Positions 41,759 to 50,172 of a DNA stretch of 53,419 nucleotides are shown here, piece by piece. The stretch lies in assembly GCA_964504335.1 (NCBI GenBank), contig CAZDET010000034.1, positions 1 to 53,419 of the forward strand, read 5' to 3'. Origin of the DNA: CAZDET01 sp964504335. GTDB lineage: Bacteria > Bacteroidota > Bacteroidia > Chitinophagales > Saprospiraceae. Positions within the stretch are counted from its first letter, which is position 1. The number at the start of each line of letters is the position of its first letter. The translations under genes were made by a program, and so were the position numbers. Below the pieces are notes generated by a model. It did no database searches and was not told where the DNA came from. It was given only the letters and a program-made list of their open reading frames with translations.

Positions 41759-43096
41759 ATGATTTCCATTTTTTGGTTTCGCCGCGATCTTCGCTTATCA
41801 GATAATGCCGGGCTTTTTCACGCGCTCAAAGGATCACATCCGGTGTTGCCGCTGTTTATTTTTGACCGACATATTCTGGACCCGCTGGAAGATCGGACGG
41901 ATGCCAGAGTCTCCTTTATCCACCAACGCGTAGAAGCCCTTCAGGATCAATTGCGGAAACTGGGTAGCGATCTGCTCGTCCGCTATGGCAAACCAGAGGA
42001 AATTTGGCCCGATATACTTGAGGAATATTCCGTAGGAGCCGTCTACACCAATCGCGACTACGAGCCCTACGCGCTGGATCGAGATCAACAGATCAAGCAA
42101 TTGCTGGAGGAGCGGGATATTCCATTTCACACCTTCAAAGATCACGTAATTTTCGAGGGAACCGAGGTGCTCAAGAAAGACGGTAACCCATACACCGTCT
42201 TTACGCCCTACAAGCGCGTTTGGATGTCGGTGCTGGAGTCGCGCCCCGCTTCCGAGGGAGGGTCTTACTACTTGAAGTCCTACGACACAGCATCCTATTT
42301 CGATCATTTCCACCCGGTTGCGAATCCTTTGGAAGTGCCGACTCTGGAGGCAATGAACTTCCGGTCGACCACTATCAGCTTACCTCCGATGGAGGTGGCC
42401 GATTCGTTGATTACTGACTACGACCAAACCCGGAACATCCCCGGTATCGAAGGAACCACCCGTTTGGGAATGCACCTGCGGCACGGGTCGATTAGCATTC
42501 GCCAACAAGCCCGACGGGCAAAACGGCTGAATGATACGTTTCTCAGTGAATTGATCTGGCGCGATTTTTACTCCCAAATTTTGCAGCATTTTCCCTACGT
42601 GGCCGAGCGCTCCTTCCGCCCCGAGTACGATTACATTCCCTGGCGCAACGACGAGGAGGATTTCAAACGGTGGTGTGAAGGTAAAACTGGCTATCCTTTG
42701 GTCGATGCCGGCATGCGGCAACTCAATACAACCGGCTGGATGCACAACCGCGTGCGGATGCTGACGGCCAGTTTTCTCACCAAGCACTTACTCATCGACT
42801 GGCGTTGGGGGGAGGCCTACTTTGCTGCTAAGCTGCTCGATTTCGAATTGGCCAGCAACAATGGCGGCTGGCAATGGGCCGCCGGCTCCGGCACGGATGC
42901 CGCACCTTACTTCCGGATCTTCAATCCGGAGACGCAATTCAAAAAATTTGACCCCAAGGCAGCATACGTCAAGCGGTACGTTCCCGAATACGGTACCGAT
43001 GCCTATCCGACACCGATGGTCGATCACAAGCAGGCCCGCGAGCGGGCGTTGCGCGTGTACAAGGAAGGGCTGGCCGCGGGGAAGGAGCAGGTTTAG
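41759..43096 (+). CDS. phrB: Class I deoxyribodipyrimidine photolyase
   Basis: FAD-dependent, light-driven repair of cyclobutane pyrimidine dimers. 445 aa: SIFWFRRDLRLSDNAGLFHA (alpha/beta antenna domain), DYDQTRNIPGIEGTTRLGMH (FAD-binding), ELIWRDFYSQIL, and KTGYPLVDAGMRQLNTTGWM with HNRVRMLTASFLTKHL (active site), then WQWAAGSGTDAAPYFRIFNP. No DASH-specific motif, so distinct from the cry-DASH gene at 116. The stop overlaps the stop of the convergent GT2 gene by 4 nt. Confidence 0.93.
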   Translation: MISIFWFRRDLRLSDNAGLFHALKGSHPVLPLFIFDRHILDPLEDRTDARVSFIHQRVEALQDQLRKLGSDLLVRYGKPEEIWPDILEEYSVGAVYTNRDYEPYALDRDQQIKQLLEERDIPFHTFKDHVIFEGTEVLKKDGNPYTVFTPYKRVWMSVLESRPASEGGSYYLKSYDTASYFDHFHPVANPLEVPTLEAMNFRSTTISLPPMEVADSLITDYDQTRNIPGIEGTTRLGMHLRHGSISIRQQARRAKRLNDTFLSELIWRDFYSQILQHFPYVAERSFRPEYDYIPWRNDEEDFKRWCEGKTGYPLVDAGMRQLNTTGWMHNRVRMLTASFLTKHLLIDWRWGEAYFAAKLLDFELASNNGGWQWAAGSGTDAAPYFRIFNPETQFKKFDPKAAYVKRYVPEYGTDAYPTPMVDHKQARERALRVYKEGLAAGKEQV

Positions 43097-43821
43097 TTAA
43101 GCATCGATCGGTATTTATCTAGTATTTCCCGTTGATCGGCACCACGCCGGTACATGCGAAACACCACGAAGTTGGCATACTGGACGCGGAAGTAGCCATT
43201 GCGCTGGTACTTGCGGGCCGACACGGTAATTTCCTTTGGAATGATTCGAAAGGAAAACCGCTGCTGAGCCCGTTCGACCAGGTCGTAATCTTCCATAACG
43301 ATATAATCCGATCGAAAACCCTCGAGCGCCTGAAAGGCGGTGCGGGTGATAAACAGTGATTGGTCGCCTCCCCGGCAGGCCAGGTGGTTAAAACGGGTGC
43401 AGAACGCATTAATGCGCAGCAGCCAGCTGGGGCTGTCGAAGCGAAAGCGGTAACAGCCCACGGCAAATCCGGCCTCTATGCTGGTTAATATATCGGAAAA
43501 GAAGGTCTTTGGTGGCCGGGTATCGGCGTGCAGAAAGTACAACACGCGGCCGGTGCTGATGGCCGCTCCCTGGTTGAGCTGGATCGATCGGCAGCGCTTG
43601 CATCCGTCTACGACCGTCACCTGGTGCTGCTCGGCAACGGCAACCGTATTGTCATCGCTCTGACCGTCGACGACGATAATTTCGCTGGACCGGGAAGGGG
43701 TATGACGGCGCAGATAGGGCAGTAGAGTAGCGAGATTGGGTGCCTCATTATACGTAGGGATAATAATCGATAGCTGCGGTGAGTGGCTCCGTCCCATCCG
43801 ACGGGCCTTCGTCGTTTTCAT
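43093..43821 (-). CDS. Family 2 glycosyltransferase, TIGR04283-like
   Basis: 242-aa GT-A transferase. Nucleotide-sugar motifs: LSIIIPTYNEAPNLATLLPY, EIIVVDGQSDDNTVAVA, and the acidic HADTRPP (98-104), with GGDQSLFITRTAFQALEGF and IVMEDYDLVERAQQRFSFRI. The LFIPT/GRA-like opening, ARKYQRNGYFR and FRMYRRGADQREILDKYR near the end resemble the family labelled arsenosugar-biosynthesis glycosyltransferase (TIGR04283). No ArsM or ArsS-like gene is near, so substrate is uncertain. An in-frame ATG 24 nt further in (MGRSHS) is an alternative start. Confidence 0.87.
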   Translation of the reverse strand: MKTTKARRMGRSHSPQLSIIIPTYNEAPNLATLLPYLRRHTPSRSSEIIVVDGQSDDNTVAVAEQHQVTVVDGCKRCRSIQLNQGAAISTGRVLYFLHADTRPPKTFFSDILTSIEAGFAVGCYRFRFDSPSWLLRINAFCTRFNHLACRGGDQSLFITRTAFQALEGFRSDYIVMEDYDLVERAQQRFSFRIIPKEITVSARKYQRNGYFRVQYANFVVFRMYRRGADQREILDKYRSMLN

Positions 43822-43844
43822 GATAGCGCTTTGTGATTGACAAG

Positions 43845-43919
43845 TACACCTTAATATAATTTACCATACGCATGCTTATGGCAATCCGGATGTAATCTTT
43901 TTCTTACTAATAAGGTGTA
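43845..43919. promoter_or_regulatory. Widely spaced inverted repeat between the GT2 and sigma genes
   Basis: TACACCTTA (43845-43853) and TAAGGTGTA (43911-43919) are exact reverse complements, 57 bp apart, in the divergent intergenic region. Could be paired operator half-sites for a regulator of both genes; no protein can be assigned. Confidence 0.4.
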
Positions 43920-44020
43920 TCTTTTTGGTATTGCGGCATTATAGAGATGAATGGACCAAATGCCATTGATTCATGTTTACTATCTTGCTCGCAAGCATTT
44001 ATACGGCAAAAAACCGGGTC

Positions 44021-44602
44021 ATGGCGGTTCCTAAAAAGACGGTCTCGCAGGTGCAATTGGAGGAGGAATGGCAAGAGATTCAGGCGGCCCAAAGCAATCC
44101 GGCTGCCTTTCAAACGCTTTACCGCCGCTACTACGAGCCAATTTTCCGATTTGTGTACCGACGTACAGATGACGAACATCTGACGGCCGATCTCTGCTCG
44201 CAGGTTTTTCTCAAGGCGATGCAGCGACTTACTTCCTACGAATACCGCGGGGTTCCTTTTTCTGCCTGGCTGTACCGCATTGCCAGCAACGAGGTAACCC
44301 AACACTTCCGGAATAGCCAGCAACGACGTACTGTAAGTGCCGAGGACCACCAACTCGGCGAATTAGCTGAAGAATTGGTGGAGTCATCCCCGGAGATCGG
44401 ACAGGAAGCACTGGTTGGTGCTCTGGACAGTCTGTCCGAATCCGATATACAGTTGATTGAGATGCGTTTCTTCGAACAACGCCCCTTCAAAGAGATCGCC
44501 GATATTCTCGAACTCACGGAGAGTAACGCCAAAGTAAGGACCTACCGCATTCTACAGCGGCTCCGAAAAAAGTTAACCGTTGAAATGGGCAACCAGCACT
44601 AA
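44021..44602 (+). CDS. ECF-type RNA polymerase sigma factor
   Basis: 193 aa from this start. Region 2: FQTLYRRYYEPIFRFVYRRT, LTADLCSQVFLKAMQRLTSY, GVPFSAWLYRIASNEVTQHF; region 4: SLSESDIQLIEMRFFEQRPF then EIADILELTESNAKVRTYRI. An upstream ATG at 43973 would add 16 residues without homology (MFTILLASIYTAKNRV); I prefer 44021. The next gene begins 11 nt downstream and encodes a membrane protein with a cytoplasmic tail, presumably its regulator. Confidence 0.92.
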   Translation: MAVPKKTVSQVQLEEEWQEIQAAQSNPAAFQTLYRRYYEPIFRFVYRRTDDEHLTADLCSQVFLKAMQRLTSYEYRGVPFSAWLYRIASNEVTQHFRNSQQRRTVSAEDHQLGELAEELVESSPEIGQEALVGALDSLSESDIQLIEMRFFEQRPFKEIADILELTESNAKVRTYRILQRLRKKLTVEMGNQH

Positions 44603-44613
44603 AATCGGCGGAC

Positions 44614-46314
44614 ATGAAACACAACTACCACCTCAAGATTAATCCGAAGGAGCCGAGCCGCGAAGAAATCGAACGGCACATGGATTTTGAAGCGCTCCTG
44701 GCCACTTATCAGGCCGAACCTGCTGCTCCCAAGGCGCGGGTAAGCCACCTCACTACCCGTCGGTGGGTCTACCGATTTAGTGCAGCCGCGGCAATTGCCT
44801 TGCTGCTGGCCATTGGGATTTCGTACTTACTCAACCGGCCCCAAGGGCCCACCCCCGAGGAGTATTTTGCGCAGCAACCCCCGATCGCTCCTCCCTTACC
44901 GAGTCTGAAAACGACCGCTGGATTGGCAGCGCTAACAGTAAATGTCGAAACCGGAGGAACGCTGGAAGTCGGCAACGGTACTGAATTGCAGATTCCTCAA
45001 AATGCTTTCGCGGCTGCTGATGGGACGCCCATCTCGGGCGATGTAACCATCTTTTACCAGGAATTGCACGACTTTGTCGATTTCTTCCTTTCGGGGGTAC
45101 CCTTGCGGTACGATAGCGCCGCTCAGCGGTATCAACTGGAGAGCGCAGGGATGGTGGAAATATACGCCGAACAAGCAGGGCAGCGCGTGCAACTGCTGCC
45201 TGATCATCCGTTGGAAGTGAGCTTTGCCAGCTTCGTCTACACGGACGCCAGCGGCTCTCTCCCACAGTTGAGTATCTATCGGTACGATACCGCGATGGCT
45301 AATTGGCAATACCTTCAGCCCGATCGCCTCTCAGGAGCTGCGCAAATGACCAACGCCACTTTCTGGGAACGCCGCTTCGCCGAGTTGGAACGCCAGGCCC
45401 GCACGGCCCGATCGGCTTTAGAAGCAATGGATCCGTTACCGCAGCCGCCGCTTCGCCCCGAGCGAGCAACCGGAGATCGACCAACACTGGACCTACAGTT
45501 TACCAATCAATTAGAACTGGCCGAGGGAAGTAATATCCAGCCCACACAGCTCGACGAGCTCAACCCCAATGGCGTTTGGGAAATTGCTCCGGAAAGCCCC
45601 CCCTTCGATCAGCGGAGCGCCACGATTCAGTGGGAAGCGGTTCGGATCGTGCGTTTGGCACCCAATCGGTATGAATTAACCTTGTTGAAAGGGCCGGACT
45701 CGGAGCGCCTGGTTGTTCGTCCGGCACTTTTGGGGAATGCCTACGATCAGGCCTTAGCAGCGTATCAGGATGCGATGGCAGTTTATCAGCGAGCGCTTGA
45801 TGCCCGCACCGCACGGATGAGTGCTGCTCAGGATTCTATTGATCGCACTCTGGCAGCTCAATACGATGAGCTAAATGCTGAATTCACAGCGGCCCTGGAA
45901 GCGTCTGACAACCCGGCGGAGCGCCGGGAAATGCGGCGTCGCCGAGTACGACATACCTTTGATATCGAGCAACTTGGCATTTACACTTCCGCCCATACCC
46001 TCCAGCCACCGGCTATTCAGGTGAAGGCCAAATACCAGGATCCTTCCGGTCAAACGATTGCCGTTACCACTGCCTACGTCACCAACGCTGAGGAAAACAC
46101 CGTCTATCAGTTCCTGGCTGCCGATGGTGCCCCCCTGCAACTGCGGGATGGCACGGATAACCTCATTTGGATTGTCACGGAAGAAGGGCAACTGGCCATC
46201 GCGCGTTCCAATGAAGGTGCAGTGGCAGGAAGCAAACGAATGACGATTGAACTGCAATCCAATCAGGCCGTAGGAGCCTCTCGCGAATCGGTGCGCCGAT
46301 TGTTATCTTTTTAA
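44614..46314 (+). CDS. Large membrane-anchored protein downstream of an ECF sigma, probable sensor/anti-sigma
   Basis: Not a named family that I recognise. 566 aa: cytoplasmic N-terminus of about 54 residues (EEIERHMDFEALLATYQAE), one transmembrane helix (about 55-73), then about 490 extracytoplasmic residues. After the anchor comes VETGGTLEVGNGTELQIPQN with the following AFAAADGTPISGDVTIFYQE, a beta-sandwich-like pattern reminiscent of ZU5-type domains (inference), then a long coiled helical region (about 385-450, YDQALAAYQDAMAVYQRALD and acidic/basic heptads) and a beta-rich end. Much larger than typical anti-sigma factors. Its stop overlaps the convergent CPBP gene stop by 4 nt. Confidence 0.8.
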   Translation: MKHNYHLKINPKEPSREEIERHMDFEALLATYQAEPAAPKARVSHLTTRRWVYRFSAAAAIALLLAIGISYLLNRPQGPTPEEYFAQQPPIAPPLPSLKTTAGLAALTVNVETGGTLEVGNGTELQIPQNAFAAADGTPISGDVTIFYQELHDFVDFFLSGVPLRYDSAAQRYQLESAGMVEIYAEQAGQRVQLLPDHPLEVSFASFVYTDASGSLPQLSIYRYDTAMANWQYLQPDRLSGAAQMTNATFWERRFAELERQARTARSALEAMDPLPQPPLRPERATGDRPTLDLQFTNQLELAEGSNIQPTQLDELNPNGVWEIAPESPPFDQRSATIQWEAVRIVRLAPNRYELTLLKGPDSERLVVRPALLGNAYDQALAAYQDAMAVYQRALDARTARMSAAQDSIDRTLAAQYDELNAEFTAALEASDNPAERREMRRRRVRHTFDIEQLGIYTSAHTLQPPAIQVKAKYQDPSGQTIAVTTAYVTNAEENTVYQFLAADGAPLQLRDGTDNLIWIVTEEGQLAIARSNEGAVAGSKRMTIELQSNQAVGASRESVRRLLSF

Positions 46315-47036
46315 TCGAGGTCGGTTGGTGCACTCAGTAGCCACCAGGCAATTAAGCCGCCGATGATATCCACGGCGGCATGGATAACTACTAATATCCA
46401 GATGGAGCCGGTGTGGATAAAAATAAACCCAAAGAGCACCGCCATTGCACTGATTTTGATGACGGTTTGCCACCCTTGATAGGCATGGGCTAGTCCAAAA
46501 ACGAGAGCAGACAAGCAAATCGGCAGGGTTCCGGATGGGTCGATGGAGCCAAACAGCACCTGAAAATAGCGAATGAAATAGGCCCGGAAGACGAATTCTT
46601 CGCAAAAACCTGCACTAATCGCCAAAACCAGGTAGTGGAGAAATTCTCTGCCGCGTTCCGGGAGAAAACCCATTTGGGTTCGCAACTGGGCACGCGCTTC
46701 CCGGCGGTTTTCCTCCGACCAAATTTCACTAAAGGCATCTCCTAAATAGAGCAGCCCAAAGGTGGCAGCTACCACTAGCGATAGCCAATTCCAGTCGCCG
46801 AGGTTCAGGCCAATTCCCAGTAAATCCCATTCGCGCCCGGTCAAGTACCACAATAGGGCTACCGCAGCGGTAAGCCCCCAGAGGTACAAGCTATTTCCGT
46901 AGTAAAGGGCTAGCTTGAGGGTCGTATCGAACTTCATTTCCCGCAACTGCTGGATTTGGTCACTTTGCAGCATGCGCCAGGGCATCAGAACGCCCAGCAG
47001 AAAAAAGAGCAGATGATCGGCCCAGATGAGCTCCAT
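46311..47036 (-). CDS. CPBP-family intramembrane metalloprotease
   Basis: 241-aa multi-span protein (about 6-7 helices). The Abi/CPBP motifs are present: E146-E147 with R151 (EEFVFR), H184 (GLAHAYQG) and H219 (HAAVD). Relatives include Rce1-type prenyl-protein endopeptidases and bacteriocin-immunity proteins; in free-living bacteria the substrate is generally unknown. Divergent from the SNF2 gene; a palindrome (47052-47070) lies in its leader. Confidence 0.9.
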   Translation of the reverse strand: MELIWADHLLFFLLGVLMPWRMLQSDQIQQLREMKFDTTLKLALYYGNSLYLWGLTAAVALLWYLTGREWDLLGIGLNLGDWNWLSLVVAATFGLLYLGDAFSEIWSEENRREARAQLRTQMGFLPERGREFLHYLVLAISAGFCEEFVFRAYFIRYFQVLFGSIDPSGTLPICLSALVFGLAHAYQGWQTVIKISAMAVLFGFIFIHTGSIWILVVIHAAVDIIGGLIAWWLLSAPTDLD

Positions 47037-47051
47037 GTCGGAAGGTTCGAT

Positions 47052-47070
47052 TCTTGTTGCAAGAACAAGA
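47052..47070. promoter_or_regulatory. Perfect palindrome between CPBP and SNF2 genes
   Basis: TCTTGTT (47052-47058), GCAAG, AACAAGA (47064-47070): 7-bp arms around a 5-nt centre, 16 nt before the CPBP start in its 5' leader. Could be an operator or an RNA hairpin in the leader. Confidence 0.4.
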
Positions 47071-47151
47071 TAATCAGCAATTCAGATTAGACAGATAGCC
47101 GACTGTGAAACTTGCCCCACCCGACGGTACGTATAATGTAGATGAAAACTG

Positions 47152-47159
47152 TAAATTTG
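47152..47159 (+). promoter_or_regulatory. Candidate -7 element for the SNF2 helicase gene
   Basis: TAAATTTG, an exact TAnnTTTG match, 24 nt before the ATG at 47184. No TTG at the expected spacing upstream. Confidence 0.38.
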
Positions 47160-47183
47160 AACTTTTGATTAGTATGTCCCCTT

Positions 47184-50111
47184 ATGTCGAACGTTGATCT
47201 GGATGTGGAGGTAGTAGATGTAGTGTACAATATTTACGAATATGCAACCGATTTTTATCTTCCGGAGGCGTACATCGTCAGTAAGGATCAGCAGGGGATG
47301 TTCGCTCATATCCATCAGAAGGCGACTGTAGAAACCATTGGGGCGTTCGACCTTGAACTTACCGAAACGCGCAAACGCCTCTTCCAACTAATTGACGAAC
47401 TGCAACCAGCAACCATTGAGGCGCATTTCCAGCAAGGTAAACGGCGCGGACCTACCATCGAGCAATTATTGCGCGAGCGCGATACGAAGCGCGCGCTTCA
47501 GCAGTACGTCCATGATCGCGTCGGCCGCCTGCTTCAGGTTGCGGTGGAGCGTTCGCTACCCTTGAGCTGGAATGTCGAGCGGCGGGTGTTAGTCAAAGAT
47601 TTTTTGCTGCAGCCCATTGCCGATGCGTTGGAACCCCAAATGGAATTCCACAAAAAGGCAGAAGGGGTCACCTACCGCCTGCGAATGATTGAGGGAGATA
47701 CGATCTGGTCGATTCGCGACCGGGAAGTGGCCGCAATTACCAATTATCCCGCCTGGATTGTGGTCGATCACAAGTTGTATCGCATCGCTCACCTCAACGG
47801 CTACCTCGTGAAGCCTTTCCGCGAACGGGATGAGGTACACATTCCGGCAGCCAACGTGGCCGCCTACTTTCGGAATTTTATAGCCAAGGTGGCCGAGAAA
47901 ATCACCATCGAAGCAGAGGGGTTTGCTATAGAACAAGTCGATCACCTCCAGTCGTGCAAATTGGAGATCGTGCGGCACCTGTTTGAAGATCGATATGTGC
48001 TGTCGGTGAAGATGATTTATCCCGGTGGCTCCTTCGGGTGGTGCGAACAGCGTATGGAACGCACCAGCCTTGAAATGAACGAAAATGACGTGCGCATTCT
48101 ACAAATCCGGCGAAATACGGCTGCAGAGCAGCGGTTTATTGAAGCCCTAAAAAAAGCCGGACTGGAATCGGAGCCACAGGGGAATTATTTCATCTTACCG
48201 AGTGCAGAAGATCAATCCTTTGCTATTTTGGAGTGGCTGCTCAAAAACAGCACCGCGCTGCGGGAGCAGGGCTTCGAGTGGGAAATGCCAATCATTGAAG
48301 ACAAACCGCTCAGCCCGGAATCGGGAATTTTGACTGTTTCCATTGCCGACGATAACGACTGGTTCGATTTGCGCGGTGCCGTGCGCATCGGGAAGCAGGA
48401 ATATCCATTTGCCCGTTTCGTCAGTTATATTCGCGAAGGCAACCCTTTCTTTCCGCTGCCCGACGGTTCGGTTTTCCTAATTCCCCGAGAGTGGTTTAGC
48501 CGCTACGGCGAGTTGTTGCGATTTACCCGCAAACAGGGAGATTCCTTGCGGCTCGAGCGCAGCCAATACATGTTGCTGGAACACCTGGAGGAGGCCGAAC
48601 CCGTACTGGAGTCAAATTTGGTGCCCGAGCACTTCCAACCCAGTCCCGATTTGCAAGCGACTCTACGGCCCTACCAATTGGAAGGCCTGCATTGGTTAGT
48701 GAGCCATTACCACCAGCAATTAGGAGCTTGCCTGGCCGACGATATGGGCCTCGGAAAAACCTTGCAAACGATTGCGTTGCTACTCTATGCCAAAGAGCAA
48801 AAACCCGCCCGTGAAGCAGTGGCTGCCGCCGGGCAACTGGACTTGTTTCAGGCTCCCGACGATGAAGCCTTCCTTCGTCCGTTGCACGCACTTATTGTAT
48901 TGCCCGCCTCACTGGTTTTCAACTGGCACAGTGAAATTCGCACCTTTGCGCCCTCTCTGTCGGTATATCGGCACACGGGGCCCCAACGACATAAGGATAT
49001 CCGCCTGCTACAGCGGTTTGATGTTATACTGACTACCTACCAGACCGCTCTGCGCGACGAAGCACTGCTCTCTAAAATCGAATACGAATACATTGTACTC
49101 GATGAAAGTCAGCAGATAAAAAACCGGGAAAGCAAGGTGTTCCGGTCAATCAATAATTTGAATGCCCGCCATAAATTATCCCTGTCCGGGACACCGATCG
49201 AAAACAGTTTGTCCGACCTGTGGTCGCAGATGCAGTTCCTCAACCCGGGGTTGCTAAAAAGTTATCCGTTTTTCCGCAAAGAATTCATTTATCCCATCGA
49301 GCGGATGGGCGATGAAGCCAAGAAGAGCAAGCTTCGCAAATTGGTACAACCCTATTTGTTGCGCCGAACGAAGGAAGAAGTAGCAAAAGATCTACCGCCC
49401 CAACACACCCGGATTTTCTATAGCGAAATGACGCGGGAACAGCGTCGGCTTTACGAAAACGAAAAATCCCAGGCGCGCAATTACCTCCTGGATAACTACG
49501 CCGCAAACGACGCCAAGTACCGCATGCTCGTGGTGCAGACCCTGACGAAACTGCGTCAGTTGGCCAACCACCCCAAGCTGATTCGGCCCGAGTACGAACG
49601 CGACAGCGGTAAGTACAACGACGTATTCAGTCAGTGGGATACGGTACAACGCGCTAAACACAAAGTCCTTTTCTTCAGTTCCTTCGTGCAGTATCTGCAG
49701 CTTTTTCGGGCCCAGTTCGAAGCAAGTCGGCAGTCTTATTCCTGGCTGACGGGCAGCATGAGCAGCAAAGAGCGCCAACGCTCCATCGAGCGCTTTCAGC
49801 AGGAATCCGAAGTCCAAGCCTTTTTTATTAGCATAAAAACCGGAGGGACGGGACTCAATCTAACCGCAGCGGATTACGTATTCCTGCTCGACCCCTGGTG
49901 GAACCCCACCATCGAACAGCAAGCCATTGCCCGCGCTCATCGCATTGGTCAGGACAAACCCGTTATCGCCCTCAAGTTCATTACTCGCGATAGTATCGAG
50001 GAAAAAATTCTTCGCCTCCAGGAACGCAAAAGCCAATTGGCCGAAGACATCATCGGCACGACGGAAAAGCTCAATCTGGATCGCAGGGATATCGAGTTTT
50101 TGCTGGAATAA
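47184..50111 (+). CDS. SNF2-family DNA-dependent ATPase / helicase-like protein
   Basis: 975 aa. The N-terminal about 490 residues are an accessory region that I do not recognise in detail, similar in position to SNF2_assoc domains. The ATPase core follows: LRPYQLEGLHWLVSHYHQQL, Walker A DDMGLGKT (near 519), motif II DESQ (near 639) rather than DEAH, LSGTPIENSLSDLWSQMQFL, then helicase C: SIKTGGTGLNLTAADYVFLL and RAHRIGQDKP. Such Bacteroidota proteins remodel protein-DNA complexes, in the Rad5/HepA-like style; the specific role is unknown. 61 nt and a repeat tract separate it from the convergent HerA-like gene. Confidence 0.92.
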   Translation: MSNVDLDVEVVDVVYNIYEYATDFYLPEAYIVSKDQQGMFAHIHQKATVETIGAFDLELTETRKRLFQLIDELQPATIEAHFQQGKRRGPTIEQLLRERDTKRALQQYVHDRVGRLLQVAVERSLPLSWNVERRVLVKDFLLQPIADALEPQMEFHKKAEGVTYRLRMIEGDTIWSIRDREVAAITNYPAWIVVDHKLYRIAHLNGYLVKPFRERDEVHIPAANVAAYFRNFIAKVAEKITIEAEGFAIEQVDHLQSCKLEIVRHLFEDRYVLSVKMIYPGGSFGWCEQRMERTSLEMNENDVRILQIRRNTAAEQRFIEALKKAGLESEPQGNYFILPSAEDQSFAILEWLLKNSTALREQGFEWEMPIIEDKPLSPESGILTVSIADDNDWFDLRGAVRIGKQEYPFARFVSYIREGNPFFPLPDGSVFLIPREWFSRYGELLRFTRKQGDSLRLERSQYMLLEHLEEAEPVLESNLVPEHFQPSPDLQATLRPYQLEGLHWLVSHYHQQLGACLADDMGLGKTLQTIALLLYAKEQKPAREAVAAAGQLDLFQAPDDEAFLRPLHALIVLPASLVFNWHSEIRTFAPSLSVYRHTGPQRHKDIRLLQRFDVILTTYQTALRDEALLSKIEYEYIVLDESQQIKNRESKVFRSINNLNARHKLSLSGTPIENSLSDLWSQMQFLNPGLLKSYPFFRKEFIYPIERMGDEAKKSKLRKLVQPYLLRRTKEEVAKDLPPQHTRIFYSEMTREQRRLYENEKSQARNYLLDNYAANDAKYRMLVVQTLTKLRQLANHPKLIRPEYERDSGKYNDVFSQWDTVQRAKHKVLFFSSFVQYLQLFRAQFEASRQSYSWLTGSMSSKERQRSIERFQQESEVQAFFISIKTGGTGLNLTAADYVFLLDPWWNPTIEQQAIARAHRIGQDKPVIALKFITRDSIEEKILRLQERKSQLAEDIIGTTEKLNLDRRDIEFLLE

Positions 50112-50169
50112 GCCAATGTGCCAATGTGCCAATGAGGCATATCAGCACATTGGCAAATTAGCACATTGA
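50112..50169. repeat. GCCAATGT tandem and inverted repeats between convergent genes
   Basis: GCCAATGT, GCCAATGT, GCCAATGA run in tandem (50112-50135), starting at the base after the SNF2 stop; inverted copies GCACATTGGC (50145-50154) and GCACATTG (50161-50168) follow. GCCAATGTGC (50120-50129) can pair with 50145-50154 over a 15-nt loop. Extends to 4 nt before the HerA-like stop. Possible bidirectional terminator or extragenic repeat. Confidence 0.75.
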
Positions 50170-50172
50170 TCA

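Noticed and set aside
50112..50169. CRISPR-like or attachment-site reading of the GCCAATGT repeats
   Set aside because: Units are 8 bp without spacers, no integrase or cas gene is near, and the tract fits an extragenic repeat or terminator better.
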